Assembly: GCF_009828015.1 (NCBI RefSeq)
Contig: NZ_WTYG01000001.1
Coordinates: forward strand, 1,073,803 to 1,137,802
Reading direction: 5' to 3'
Length of the DNA: 64,000 bases
From: Qipengyuania citrea
GTDB taxonomy: Bacteria > Pseudomonadota > Alphaproteobacteria > Sphingomonadales > Sphingomonadaceae
Shown here: positions 29,918-38,972 of the stretch, piece after piece
Numbering within the stretch: the stretch's first letter is position 1
How the letters are laid out: each line of letters begins with the position of its first letter
Translations under genes and position numbers: made by a program
Notes under the pieces: model-generated
What the model was told of the DNA's origin: nothing
The model's input: only the letters and a program-made list of their open reading frames with translations
Database searches by the model: none

Positions 29918-30777
29918 CAGGCGTTTTGCTGTGCCGCCTTGACCTGTTCTTCGAGCGCCATCAGCGCTTCGAATGCACCGGCTTCCTCCGGATCCCAGCT
30001 ATGCCGCGGCCCCAGCGTGATACCGCCATCGACCACCATCGAGGCGCCGGTCATGAAGCCGGCCTGCTCGCTGGCGAGAAAGGCGACCGCCTGGGCGATA
30101 TCGTCGGACTGGCCGCCGCGCGCCACCGGCTGCGCGTTCGACGACATCTGCGCGATCATCGCCTTGGCCTGTTCCTTCGCGGCATCGGGAATGTCCATCG
30201 TCGCAGTGAAGATGTTGGTGTTGATGAAGCCCGGCTGCACCGCATTCACGCGGATGCCGTATTGCGCCAGGTCGGTCGCGGCGCATTTGGTGAGGTGCAG
30301 CACGCCGGCCTTGGCGACGGCATAGGTCGTTGGGGAATAGCCCGGACCGACTGCCGCGACGCTGGAGACGTTAACGATGCTGGCTCCCTTGCGCCCTTTC
30401 ATATGCGGGACGGCGTAGCGGATCCCCATCGCGACCGACCGCAGCAGCAGGTCCATCGTCCGGTCCCAGGCTTCGGGTTCGATCTCGGCGATGCTTTCGC
30501 GGGCGCCGCCCGCCCCGGCATTGTTGAACAGCGTATCGATGCCGCCGGTGTCTTGCGCCGCATGGTCCATCAGCGCCTTGATCGCCGCGGGATCGCAGAC
30601 GTCGCACTCGACGAAACGGACGTCGCCCGGCGTTTCGCGGGCCAGTTTCTCGCCGCCCGCAACATCGATGTCGCTGGCGAAGACGGTCGCGCCCTCGCCG
30701 GCGAACAGGGCGGTGGCGGCGGCGCCGATACCCGATGCGGCACCGGTGACGATGACCGTCTTGTCCAAGAATCGCAT
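29917..30777 (-). CDS. SDR family oxidoreductase
   Basis: A 286-residue classical short-chain dehydrogenase. Cofactor motif TGAASGIG, structural NNAG, catalytic Ser in VNVSSVAAVG and Tyr-Lys in TYAVAKAG. D at the end of beta-2 (FASDIDVAGG) suggests NAD preference. C-terminal extension of about 30 residues beyond the usual end. First gene of the unit with the GPH transporter; divergent from an acyl-CoA dehydrogenase, with the promoter region in 30778-30955. Confidence 0.93.
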   Translation of the reverse strand: MRFLDKTVIVTGAASGIGAAATALFAGEGATVFASDIDVAGGEKLARETPGDVRFVECDVCDPAAIKALMDHAAQDTGGIDTLFNNAGAGGARESIAEIEPEAWDRTMDLLLRSVAMGIRYAVPHMKGRKGASIVNVSSVAAVGPGYSPTTYAVAKAGVLHLTKCAATDLAQYGIRVNAVQPGFINTNIFTATMDIPDAAKEQAKAMIAQMSSNAQPVARGGQSDDIAQAVAFLASEQAGFMTGASMVVDGGITLGPRHSWDPEEAGAFEALMALEEQVKAAQQNA

Positions 30778-30955
30778 CCCTACTCTCTCCCCGAATTTCT
30801 TGCCTGCCAGCTTAGGGCAGCATGGCAAGGCGTCAACGAATTCCGGCTGACGTTACGGCAATAGGGCAGGTTTCGACTGCCCTTGCGCAGTCGGGCCGAA
30901 TCACCCTAACGTAAGCGTCAACATACCGCTGCTTTAAAAAGAGAGGATTCGGCCA

Positions 30956-32140
30956 ATGTCCGACAGCGACCTGCAAGCCTTCCGCGCGGAAACGCGCGCA
31001 TGGCTCGAAGCCAATTGCCCGCCCGAAATGCGCCAGCCCGTCAAGGACGAGGACGACATCTACTGGGGCGGCCGCAACGCCACCTTCAAGAACGATGCGC
31101 AAAAGGCCTGGTTCGATGCCTGCGTCGAGAAGGGCTACACGGTTCCCGCATGGCCCAAGGAATATGGCGGGGCGGGGCTGACGCCGGCGCAGGCCAAGGT
31201 GCTGCGCGAGGAAATGGCTGCAATCAAGGCGCGTCCGCCGCTGTCCAGCTTCGGCATCTGGATGCTCGGCCCGGCACTGCTGCATTTCGGCACCGAAGGC
31301 CAGAAACAGCGCTTCCTCAATGAAATCGCCCGCGGCGAAATCCGCTGGTGCCAGGGCTATTCGGAACCCGGCTCGGGATCGGACCTGGTCTCGCTGCAGA
31401 CCTATGGCGAGGACAAGGGCGATCACTGGGTGGTCAACGGCCAGAAGGTGTGGACTTCCTATGCCGACAAGGCCGACTGGATCTTCTGCCTCGTTCGCAC
31501 CGACAAGGACAACAAGTACCAGGGCATCACCTTCATGCTCTACGACATGGCCAGCGAAGGCGTGGCGACCAAGCCGATCCTGCTGATCAGCGGCAACAGC
31601 CCGTTCTGCGAAACCTTCTTCGACGATGTGAAGGTGCCCAAGAGCTATGGTGAAGACGTGCCCGCCCAGGTCGGCGAGGTGAACCGCGGCTGGGACGTGG
31701 CGAAATACCTGCTCGGCCACGAACGCGAGATGATCTCGGGTGCCGATGGCGGCAACACCGGGACGATCGGCGCGGCGCTGACGCGCTCCAACGGCGAAAT
31801 CGATCCCGTGCTGCGCGCCGAGCTGGCACAGTTCGACGTCGATGCGCTGGCCTATGGCGCGATGGGCGAGAAGTTCCTCGACGAGGTCAAGGTCGGCAAG
31901 GCGCACCCCGCACAGCCGAACATGATGAAATACGCCGGCACCGAGCTCAACAAGCGGCGCCACGAACTGATGATGGCAGCGGGCGGATCGACCGCGCTCG
32001 AATGGACCAGCGAGGAAACCGACGGCGGCAAGCCGGCGCGCAACTGGCTGCGGACCAAGGCCAACAGCATCGAGGGCGGCACGTCCGAAGTCATGCTGAA
32101 CGTCATTTCCAAACGAATCCTCGAGCTTCCGGGAGCCTGA
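30956..32140 (+). CDS. Acyl-CoA dehydrogenase, large-type subunit
   Basis: A 394-residue FAD acyl-CoA dehydrogenase. GYSEPGSGSDLVSLQT is the substrate/FAD block, followed by KVWTSYADKADWIFCLVRT; the C-terminus has NSIEGGTSEVMLNVISKRIL. Together with the next gene (3-base gap) it looks like the two-chain heteromeric acyl-CoA dehydrogenases of actinobacterial and sphingomonad steroid or branched-chain degradation (FadE26/27-like). Whether it carries the catalytic Glu cannot be fixed by eye. AGAGAGGA ribosome site. Confidence 0.93.
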   Translation: MSDSDLQAFRAETRAWLEANCPPEMRQPVKDEDDIYWGGRNATFKNDAQKAWFDACVEKGYTVPAWPKEYGGAGLTPAQAKVLREEMAAIKARPPLSSFGIWMLGPALLHFGTEGQKQRFLNEIARGEIRWCQGYSEPGSGSDLVSLQTYGEDKGDHWVVNGQKVWTSYADKADWIFCLVRTDKDNKYQGITFMLYDMASEGVATKPILLISGNSPFCETFFDDVKVPKSYGEDVPAQVGEVNRGWDVAKYLLGHEREMISGADGGNTGTIGAALTRSNGEIDPVLRAELAQFDVDALAYGAMGEKFLDEVKVGKAHPAQPNMMKYAGTELNKRRHELMMAAGGSTALEWTSEETDGGKPARNWLRTKANSIEGGTSEVMLNVISKRILELPGA

Positions 32141-32143
32141 TCG

Positions 32144-33283
32144 ATGCCTCTTTACTATGATGATGACCAGGCGATGCTGGCCGATACCGCTGGCCAGTTC
32201 ATGGCCGAGGAAGGCTCGATCAAGAACCAGCTGCGCCATTGGCGCGACCGCGACTGCAAGGATGGTTTCGGCCATGCGCTGTGGCAGCAATTCGCCGAAA
32301 TGGGCTTCGCGGGAATGCTCGTGGACGAAGACGATGGCGGGCTCGGCATGGGCCAGGTCGAAGCCAATATCGTGCTCGAGCAGATCGGCCGCAACCTGAC
32401 GCCGTCGCCATTCATGTCCTCCTCCGTGCTGGCCGCCACCGCGCTCAAGCATGGCAGCAACGACGTGAAGGGCCGCTGGCTGCCCGGGCTGGTTTCGGGC
32501 GAGAAAGTCTATGGCGTAGCGATCGACGAAGGCGCCAAGCACCGCCCCGAACGGATCGGCTGCCGCGCGGAAAAGTCGGGCAACGGGTTCAAGCTGTCGG
32601 GCCGCAAGGACTTCGTTCTCTACGGTGCCAGCAGCGAGATGATCGTCGTTGCTGCGCGCACCTCGGGCAGTGATAGCGACACGGACGGCGTCACGCTCTT
32701 TGCCGTGCCGCAGGACGCCGCCGGCATGAGCCACGACAGCGTACGCCTGGTCGACAGTTCGATGGCCAGCCATGTCACTTTCGACAATGTCGAACTCGAC
32801 GGCGATGCCGTGATCGGCGAAGTCGACGGCGGCCGCGCCGTGCTCGATGCCATGCTGGTGGCGGGCCGCGTCGGCTCGGCTGCCGAAGGTGTCGGCGTGG
32901 CCGGGGGGGCGATGGACATGACCGTCGATTACCTCAAGCAGCGCAAGCAGTTCGGCAAGGTCATCGGCGAATTTCAGGCGCTGCAGCACCGCGCCGCGCA
33001 CCTCTATTCCGAAGTCGAGATCGCCCGGGCAGTCACTGTCAAGGCGGCGCAACTGGTCGACGGTGGCAGCGAGCGCGCCGATCTGATGGCCTCGGTCGCC
33101 AAGGCCAAGGTCGCCAAGGTCGCGGGGCTCGCAGTGCGCGAGGGCGTCCAGATGCATGGCGGTATCGGCATGACCGACGAATACGATATCGGCCTGTACA
33201 TGAAGCGGGACCGCGCGCTGCAGGAATTCCTCGGCGACCAGTATTACCACGCCGGGCGCGTCGCGGAGCTCAGCGGCTACTAG
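32144..33283 (+). CDS. Acyl-CoA dehydrogenase, small-type subunit
   Basis: A 379-residue acyl-CoA dehydrogenase homologue, 3 bases after the preceding one and presumably its partner. It has FAEMGFAGMLVDEDDGGLGMG, then KQRKQFGKVIGEFQALQHR and REGVQMHGGIGMTDEYD. Its substrate/FAD loop is less canonical than in the first subunit (GVAIDEGAKHRPERIG), consistent with a divergent subunit in a heterotetramer. Pairing is inferred from gene order. Confidence 0.92.
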   Translation: MPLYYDDDQAMLADTAGQFMAEEGSIKNQLRHWRDRDCKDGFGHALWQQFAEMGFAGMLVDEDDGGLGMGQVEANIVLEQIGRNLTPSPFMSSSVLAATALKHGSNDVKGRWLPGLVSGEKVYGVAIDEGAKHRPERIGCRAEKSGNGFKLSGRKDFVLYGASSEMIVVAARTSGSDSDTDGVTLFAVPQDAAGMSHDSVRLVDSSMASHVTFDNVELDGDAVIGEVDGGRAVLDAMLVAGRVGSAAEGVGVAGGAMDMTVDYLKQRKQFGKVIGEFQALQHRAAHLYSEVEIARAVTVKAAQLVDGGSERADLMASVAKAKVAKVAGLAVREGVQMHGGIGMTDEYDIGLYMKRDRALQEFLGDQYYHAGRVAELSGY

Positions 33284-33306
33284 AACCAGAACCAGCACCA
33301 AACCCG

Positions 33307-33383
33307 GTCATTGGGTGGGGAGCGAAGCAATCCAGGGAGCGGCACGATCGATTGCCGCGTCGCCTTCGGCTCCTCGCAATGAC
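33307..33383. repeat. Intergenic palindromic repeat
   Basis: A 77-base imperfect inverted repeat opening GTCATTG and closing CAATGAC, with internal GAGCGAAGCAATCCA on the left and CTTCGGCTCCTCGC on the right. It fills the gap between the acyl-CoA dehydrogenase pair and the SDR gene. This TCATTGCGAG...AAGCAATCC style is a familiar dispersed intergenic repeat in several bacterial groups; no coding or transposase is attached. Confidence 0.75.
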
Positions 33384-33402
33384 TGAAGTGGGAGAGAATT
33401 AA

Positions 33403-34200
33403 ATGAACCTAGAAGACCTGTTCAGCCTCAAGGGGCGCGTCGCCCTGGTCACCGGCGGCAGCCGCGGAATTGGCAAGATGATCGTCGAGGGCTTCCTCGC
33501 CGCGGGCATCGACCGCGTCTATATCAGCGCGCGCAAGATCAATGAAATCGAGGAAACCTGCGCCGAGCTGGGCGACAAGGTGATCGGCATTCAGGGAGAC
33601 CTGTCCACCATTGAGGGGATCGAGGCGCTGGTCGAGGAATTGTCGGGCCGCGAAAGCCAGCTCGACATTCTCGTCAACAATGCCGGCGCGGCCTGGGGTG
33701 TCGACTATCTCGAATTCCCCGAAGCCGGCTGGGACAAGGTCATGGACCTCAACGTCAAGACGCCGTTCTTCCTGACGCAGAAGCTGCACAAGCTGCTGAC
33801 GGCCGGGGCCAGCGCGGACAAGCCGGGCAAGGTGATCAACATCACCTCGATCGACGGCCAGCGGGTCAATCCGTGGGAAACCTACAGCTACCAGGCGTCG
33901 AAGGCCGCGCTGATCCATTTGACGCGGCGCATGGCGGCGCGGCTGGTCAAGGATCACGTCTATGTCACCAGCCTGGCGCCTGGCGCTTTCCCGTCGAACA
34001 TGAACCGCGCGGCGCGCGATCACGAGGATGCGAGCGCAGCGGGCATTCCCTCGAAGCGCGTGGGCGACAAGTTCGACATGGGCGGCACCGCCGTCTATCT
34101 CGCCAGCCGTGCGGGCGATTACACGATCGGCGAAACGCTGACCGTCGATGGCGGGATCGTCAACGCGCTGCTGCCGAGCCACTTCGCCGAACCGAGCTGA
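33403..34200 (+). CDS. SDR family oxidoreductase
   Basis: A 265-residue short-chain dehydrogenase. TGGSRGIG cofactor loop, VNNAGAAWG, catalytic Ser in INITSIDGQ and Tyr-Lys in YSYQASKAA. Similar to the gluconate/RhlG-like subgroup with the ending TVDGGIV. The Arg-Lys after beta-2 (ISARKINE) suggests NADPH. Follows the acyl-CoA dehydrogenase pair on the same strand after the palindromic repeat. A GGGAGAG ribosome site precedes its ATG. Confidence 0.93.
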   Translation: MNLEDLFSLKGRVALVTGGSRGIGKMIVEGFLAAGIDRVYISARKINEIEETCAELGDKVIGIQGDLSTIEGIEALVEELSGRESQLDILVNNAGAAWGVDYLEFPEAGWDKVMDLNVKTPFFLTQKLHKLLTAGASADKPGKVINITSIDGQRVNPWETYSYQASKAALIHLTRRMAARLVKDHVYVTSLAPGAFPSNMNRAARDHEDASAAGIPSKRVGDKFDMGGTAVYLASRAGDYTIGETLTVDGGIVNALLPSHFAEPS

Positions 34201-34209
34201 CCGGTGCTG

Positions 34210-34236
34210 CCGCCTCCGGCCCGGTGCCGGGGGCGG
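34210..34236. terminator. GC hairpin between convergent genes
   Basis: A 10-bp stem with one wobble pair (34210-34219 with 34227-34236) lies between the SDR stop and the GGEEF gene stop. There is no T-run, so termination is only likely by position. Confidence 0.35.
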
Positions 34237-34240
34237 CGGA

Positions 34241-35224
34241 TCAGGCGCTGAGGATGCAGTTGCGGCCCGCGGCCTTGGCGCGATAGAGCGCCTTGTCCGC
34301 CTGTCGCAACGCCGCGGCGTTGGCATCGCCCGCGCCGAGTGCCAGCGCGACCCCGCCCGAGAAGGAGATCAGCCCCATCGGTTCGTCGGTCTCGCGCAGT
34401 TTGAATTCGGTATCGGCCAGCGTGGCCCGCGCCTGATTGAGGCGTTTCACCACCGCCGCCAGGTCGCTCGAGGGCATCACCACGATGAATTCCTCGCCGC
34501 CCCAGCGGCCCACGAATTGCGGCGCGCAGGCATCTTCGAGCGTCGAGGCGACCAGCTTGATCACGCGGTCGCCGACGCCGTGGCCGTAGCGGTCGTTGAC
34601 CGACTTGAAATTGTCGATGTCGACCAGCGCGATGACCCGCGCATCGCCTTTTTCCGCCAGTTCGGCCAGATGCGCGTCGATCGCGCGGCGGTTGGCAAGG
34701 CCGGTCAGCTCGTCGCGCTGCGCATCGTTGCGCGCCGCCTCCAGCTCTTCGCGCAGCGCCCTGACCTCGTCCATCGCCGCGGTCAGCTGCGATTGCGCGT
34801 GGAGCGAATGTTCGATCATCCGCGCGACGATCGAGGACGTGTCGCCCGTACCCGCGGGATCGGCCTGCGCTTCCTCGCTCAGTTCGCGGGCGAAGGTGCC
34901 GGTCGCATCCGCCGCCGAGGAAGCCAGTTCACTGAGCTTGAGCGACTGGTGCCGCAGATGCGCGCTCAGTTCGCCGTTCTTGCTGTCATAGGCCCCGAAA
35001 AACGTCGTCGTGCTGTGCGCTTCGAGGATGTCGTCGGCTTCATCCTGCTTGATGCGGTAGCCATCGGAGATGATCTGCGCGACCGCGCGGCCGATCGGCG
35101 ATCCGGGATCGTTCAGCGCAATATAGGCGAGCGTGTAGTTCTGCGGCGTCGCGGCGAGGCGGTGGCTGGCCAGGAAGGCCAGCGTCTTCGCCCCGTCATC
35201 CAGCTTGGTGGTGGACATCGCCAT
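34241..35224 (-). CDS. GGDEF-domain diguanylate cyclase
   Basis: A 327-residue cytoplasmic protein. The C-terminal 165 residues are a GGDEF domain with DELTGLANRRA, DIDNFKSVNDRYGHGVGD and an active-site GGEEF, so c-di-GMP synthesis is likely. The RxxD inhibitory site expected a few residues before GGEEF is absent (ACAPQFVGRW instead), which suggests no product inhibition. The N-terminal 150 residues are helical without a known sensor and lead into a coiled coil before the GGDEF domain. Lies 13 bases after gmk on the same strand. Confidence 0.93.
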   Translation of the reverse strand: MAMSTTKLDDGAKTLAFLASHRLAATPQNYTLAYIALNDPGSPIGRAVAQIISDGYRIKQDEADDILEAHSTTTFFGAYDSKNGELSAHLRHQSLKLSELASSAADATGTFARELSEEAQADPAGTGDTSSIVARMIEHSLHAQSQLTAAMDEVRALREELEAARNDAQRDELTGLANRRAIDAHLAELAEKGDARVIALVDIDNFKSVNDRYGHGVGDRVIKLVASTLEDACAPQFVGRWGGEEFIVVMPSSDLAAVVKRLNQARATLADTEFKLRETDEPMGLISFSGGVALALGAGDANAAALRQADKALYRAKAAGRNCILSA

Positions 35225-35237
35225 CAGTCCCGCTGCC

Positions 35238-35885
35238 TCAGGCCATGAGTTCGCGCACGAAGGGGATCAGCCCCGTCTGCCGCTGGCGCTTGGTCCGCTC
35301 CGCATCGAGGATTTCGCGCACCTTGGCGAAGCAGCTGTCGACGTCTTCATTAATGACGACATAGTCATAGGCGTCCCAGTGGCTGATTTCGGCGCGCGCA
35401 CGCTCCATCCGTGCAGCGATTACCTCGTCGCTGTCGGTGCCGCGCCCGCGCAGGCGCCGTTCGAGCTCGGCGATGGTGGGGGGCAGGATGAACACGCGCA
35501 CCACGTCCTGCTGGTCCTTCTGGAACAGCTGCTGCGTGCCCTGCCAGTCGATATCGAACAGGAAGTCCTGTCCTTCCTTCAGCGCGTTGCGGATGCGCCC
35601 CTTGGGGGTGCCGTAACGGTGGCCGAAGACCGGGGCCCATTCGTAGAAATCGTCTTCCTCGACCATCCGGTCGAATTCGGCATCGCTGACGAAATAATAG
35701 TGCACGCCGTCGATTTCACCCGCGCGGGGCGGCCGCGTGGTGACGCTGACCGAGAGCTTTATCTCGTCATCGGCGTCGAGCAGCATGCGCGATATGGTCG
35801 TCTTGCCCGCCCCGCTGGGCGAGGACAGGATGAACATCAGCCCGCGGCGGGCGAGCCTGTTTGTGGGTGTCTGGGATTCGGCCAT
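35238..35885 (-). CDS. gmk: Guanylate kinase
   Basis: Converts GMP to GDP with ATP. The 215-residue protein shows the P-loop SSPSGAGKTT, then VTTRPPRAGEIDGVHYYF (GMP-binding), FLFDIDWQGTQQL and a lid with RLRGRGTDSDE. Standard length and motif order. Upstream of the diguanylate cyclase in the same direction, both tied to guanine nucleotides, though this may be chance. Confidence 0.97.
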   Translation of the reverse strand: MAESQTPTNRLARRGLMFILSSPSGAGKTTISRMLLDADDEIKLSVSVTTRPPRAGEIDGVHYYFVSDAEFDRMVEEDDFYEWAPVFGHRYGTPKGRIRNALKEGQDFLFDIDWQGTQQLFQKDQQDVVRVFILPPTIAELERRLRGRGTDSDEVIAARMERARAEISHWDAYDYVVINEDVDSCFAKVREILDAERTKRQRQTGLIPFVRELMA

Positions 35886-35922
35886 GCACGCCTATGAAAC
35901 AGCGGGGTCGGACAAATCAAGG

Positions 35923-36336
35923 TCAGTCGTCGCGATGCGCCTGCTCGATCAGTTCGCGGTCGCCTTCGCGGCGCTGCGCACTGCGGCTACGCCGACGATC
36001 GTACAGCGTCTTGGCCAGTGCCCCGCCGCCGACGATAAGCGCGCCGGGCAGGTTGCGGGTCGCCAGCTTGGCCAGGCCGAAGCTGACCAGTGTCTGGCCC
36101 AGCGTCTTGTTCCGAACGATCTCGCGCGCGGTTTCCTTGCCGTAGCGGCCGCGCAGCAGGCCCTTTTCCACCGCCCGCCGGGCGATGTAGGATCCCGCGC
36201 GGATCGCGACATCGGCGACCATCAGATTGGTGGCGGGATTGTGTGTCGGGCCGGGCATGCCTTCGGTCTTGCCCGGCGTCTTGGCGCGCGCCTTGTCGAC
36301 TGCCTTCGCGCCGTAGGTTGAAACATGTTTGACCAT
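35923..36336 (-). CDS. Conserved-type hypothetical protein
   Basis: A 137-residue basic protein with a weakly hydrophobic segment (NLPGALIVGGGALAKTLY) and an N-terminal THNPATNLMVADVAIRAG block. Ends in a strongly charged RRRSRSAQRREGDREL tail. I recall similar unannotated proteins in sphingomonads but no function. Located between gmk and sspB on the same strand. Confidence 0.65.
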   Translation of the reverse strand: MVKHVSTYGAKAVDKARAKTPGKTEGMPGPTHNPATNLMVADVAIRAGSYIARRAVEKGLLRGRYGKETAREIVRNKTLGQTLVSFGLAKLATRNLPGALIVGGGALAKTLYDRRRSRSAQRREGDRELIEQAHRDD

Positions 36337-36372
36337 TGGTGCCCCCGGTCGGCTGCGGTTCGGTTGGAACCC

Positions 36373-36876
36373 TTACTTCTTGCGGCCGAAATCGACCGTG
36401 ACGACATTCGAGCCGTCTTCAGTAGCATCAACGGGTTCGCCATCTGCCAGTTCCATCCCGTCGTTTTCGGGATGTTCGGGTTCCGCCGGTGCCATGTCGG
36501 CGACGGTGGCCTGGAACTGCAGCCCGAAATCGACCGCCGGATCGACGAATTGCGTGATCGCGGCATAGGGGATGTCGAGTTCGGCAGGGACCTGGTTGAA
36601 CGACAGCCCGACGGCAAAGCCATCGTCGCGCACGTTCAGGTTCCAGAACTTGTTCTGCAGCACGATCGTCATTTCGTCGGGAAAGCGTTCGCGCAGGCTT
36701 GCCGGAACCGAGACCCCGGGAGCGTGGGTCTTGAAGGTGATGTAGAAATGATGGGCACCGGGCAGTTCGCTGCCGCCCTGTTCGATTTCGCCCAGGACCC
36801 GGCCCACCACGGCACGCAAGGCTTCCTGCACGATGGAATCGTAAGGGATCAGGCTGTCGGGCGTATCGTCGCTCAT
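36373..36876 (-). CDS. sspB: SspB family ClpXP adaptor protein
   Basis: A 167-residue alphaproteobacterial-type SspB, the adaptor that hands ssrA-tagged and other substrates to ClpXP. The substrate-binding core has HHFYITFKTHAPGVSVP, RFPDEMTIVLQNKFWNL and GLSFNQVPAELDIPYAAI. The C-terminus, after an acidic linker, ends VVTVDFGRKK, which fits the short ClpX-docking peptide. Divergent from hisB. Confidence 0.95.
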   Translation of the reverse strand: MSDDTPDSLIPYDSIVQEALRAVVGRVLGEIEQGGSELPGAHHFYITFKTHAPGVSVPASLRERFPDEMTIVLQNKFWNLNVRDDGFAVGLSFNQVPAELDIPYAAITQFVDPAVDFGLQFQATVADMAPAEPEHPENDGMELADGEPVDATEDGSNVVTVDFGRKK

Positions 36877-36990
36877 GGGTCGCTAGGTGGCGCTGCGCGG
36901 CGCAGGGGTCAAGCGGTTTAAGCGGGTCTTTACCCTGCGCGTAGGTGCATTTTCTTGCGCCTTGGCGCGCGCCGCTCTAGCGCGGCTGGC

Positions 36991-37584
36991 ATGCGTACAG
37001 GCCGGATCGAACGAAACACAGCGGAAACCAGGATTCTCGTCGAGGTGGGCCTCGACGGGAGCGGCAGCTATGATGTCAGCACCGGGATCGGCTTTCTCGA
37101 CCACATGGTCGAACAATTCGCCAAGCATTCGCTGATCGACGTGACGATGAAGGTCGATGGCGACCTGCATATCGACCAGCACCACACCACCGAGGACAGC
37201 GCGCTGGCGTTGGGGCAGGCGCTGGCCGCCGCGCTCGGCGACAAGGGCGGGATCGCGCGTTACGGCAGCGCCTATTCGCCGATGGACGAGACGCTGGCGC
37301 GGGTCGCGCTGGACATTTCGGGACGGCCCTATCTGGTGTGGAAGGCCGGGTTCAGCCAGGAAAAGCTGGGCGAATGGGACACCGAGCTGATCGAGCACTG
37401 GTTCCATTCGGTCGCGCAGACCTGCGGGCTGACGCTGCATGTCGAGCTGCTCCACGGCAGCAACAACCACCATATCTGCGAAGCGATCTACAAGGGCTTT
37501 GCCCACGCGATGCGCGCGGCGGTCGAAGTGGATCCGCGCAAGGGCGGGGCGATCCCCAGCACGAAGGGGCAGCTTGGTGGGTGA
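36991..37584 (+). CDS. hisB: Imidazoleglycerol-phosphate dehydratase
   Basis: Sixth step of histidine synthesis. The 197-residue monofunctional form. It shows [16 protein letters not shown], then [17 protein letters not shown] with the manganese-binding His-His-x-x-Glu, and the matching second-half copy [16 protein letters not shown]. First gene of the his cluster; its end overlaps the hisH start by 8 bases. ATG 36991 is set by homology. Confidence 0.97.
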   Translation: MRTGRIERNTAETRILVEVGLDGSGSYDVSTGIGFLDHMVEQFAKHSLIDVTMKVDGDLHIDQHHTTEDSALALGQALAAALGDKGGIARYGSAYSPMDETLARVALDISGRPYLVWKAGFSQEKLGEWDTELIEHWFHSVAQTCGLTLHVELLHGSNNHHICEAIYKGFAHAMRAAVEVDPRKGGAIPSTKGQLGG

Positions 37585-38203
37585 AGTGGTGGCCCTGGTC
37601 GATTACGGGGCCGGTAATCTGCATTCGGTCGAAAACGCGCTGCGCAAGGTCGGGGCCGATGTCACGGTAACCGCCGATCCCGACGTGTTGCGCGCGGCCG
37701 ACCGGATCGTGCTGCCGGGCGTGGGGTCGTTCCGCGCCTGCGCCGAAGGGCTGCGCGCCGAAGCCGGCGTGATCGAGGCGATGCGCGAACGCGTGTTCGT
37801 GGGCGGGGCGCCGTTCCTCGGTATCTGCGTGGGCATGCAATTGCTGGCCACGCGCGGGCTCGAACACGGCGAAACGCCGGGGCTGGGCTGGATCGACGGC
37901 ACGGTGCGGCTGATCGAACCGATCGACGACAGCGTGAAGGTCCCCCACATGGGCTGGAACGACGTCGCGCCGCTGCCGCATGCGCACGACCATGAAGTGC
38001 TGGTCGGCGGCGAGGCCTATTTCCTGCACTCCTACCATTTCAAGCTGCGCCATCACGAAGACGTTCTGGCGATGACCGATCACGGCGGTGGACTGGTCGC
38101 GGCGGTCGGCCGGGACAATTTCCTCGGCGTGCAATTCCACCCCGAAAAAAGCCAGGCCTACGGGCTCGACCTGCTGTCGCGTTTCCTCGAATGGAAACCG
38201 TAA
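37577..38203 (+). CDS. hisH: Imidazole glycerol phosphate synthase, glutaminase subunit
   Basis: The glutamine amidotransferase partner of HisF. 208 residues: [10 protein letters not shown] start, [10 protein letters not shown], nucleophile Cys in GICVGMQLL, and His-Glu of the triad in VQFHPEKSQ. The GTG at 37577 fits the family N-terminus and has an AAGGGG ribosome site inside hisB. Translational coupling to hisB is likely. Confidence 0.96.
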   Translation: MGEVVALVDYGAGNLHSVENALRKVGADVTVTADPDVLRAADRIVLPGVGSFRACAEGLRAEAGVIEAMRERVFVGGAPFLGICVGMQLLATRGLEHGETPGLGWIDGTVRLIEPIDDSVKVPHMGWNDVAPLPHAHDHEVLVGGEAYFLHSYHFKLRHHEDVLAMTDHGGGLVAAVGRDNFLGVQFHPEKSQAYGLDLLSRFLEWKP

Positions 38204-38243
38204 CCGCGCTGGCCCGGCCACGCGATTTAATGGAACCGAAAGT

Positions 38244-38972
38244 ATGATCGTCTTTCCCGCTATCGACCTCAAGGGCGGCGACGTGGTGCGCCTGGCCGAA
38301 GGCGATATGGACCGCGCCACCGTCTATGGCGACGATCCGGCCGCGCAGGCGCGGCTGTTCGCAGACGCCGGTGCCGAGCACCTGCATGTCGTCGATCTCG
38401 ACGGCTCCTTCGCCGGGAGCGCGCAGAACCGCGAGGCCGCCGAGGCGATCGTCCGGGCATTTCCCGGGAAGGTCCAGCTGGGCGGCGGGATCCGTACCCC
38501 CGCCGATGTCGCCGGATGGATCGAGACGGGGGTCGCGCGGATCGTGATCGGCACTGCCGCGCTCAAGGACCCGCAATTCGTCAAGGACATGGCGCGCGAA
38601 TATGCGGGCGCGATCGTGGTCGCGGTCGATGCGCGCGACGGCATGGTCGCCACCGACGGCTGGGCCGAAGTGTCCGATGTCTCGATCGTCGACATGGCGC
38701 GGCGGTTCGAGGATGCGGGCGTCGCCAGCCTGCTGTTCACCGACATCGGCCGCGACGGCATGCTCAAGGGCGTCAATATCGATGCCACCGTGGGGCTCGC
38801 CCGGCAGGTCGACATCCCGGTCATTGCCAGCGGCGGGGTCAAGGGACTGATCGATATCGACACGCTTGCGCGGTTCGCCGGCGACGGGATCGAAGGCGTG
38901 ATTACGGGCCGGGCGCTGTATGACGGGCGGCTCGACCTGGCGGCCGCGCTGCGTGTGGCGAAGCAGGCATGA
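38244..38972 (+). CDS. hisA: ProFAR isomerase HisA
   Basis: Isomerises 5-ProFAR to PRFAR in histidine synthesis. A 242-residue TIM barrel: [17 protein letters not shown] with the catalytic Asp at the end of strand 1, [27 protein letters not shown] with the second catalytic Asp, and [12 protein letters not shown]. Its stop overlaps the hisF start (ATGA). Confidence 0.97.
   Translation: MIVFPAIDLKGGDVVRLAEGDMDRATVYGDDPAAQARLFADAGAEHLHVVDLDGSFAGSAQNREAAEAIVRAFPGKVQLGGGIRTPADVAGWIETGVARIVIGTAALKDPQFVKDMAREYAGAIVVAVDARDGMVATDGWAEVSDVSIVDMARRFEDAGVASLLFTDIGRDGMLKGVNIDATVGLARQVDIPVIASGGVKGLIDIDTLARFAGDGIEGVITGRALYDGRLDLAAALRVAKQA

Noticed and set aside
30833..33301. An 822-codon reverse open frame
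   Set aside because: Antisense to two acyl-CoA dehydrogenases with good motifs; its product is His/Arg/Asp-rich shadow sequence.
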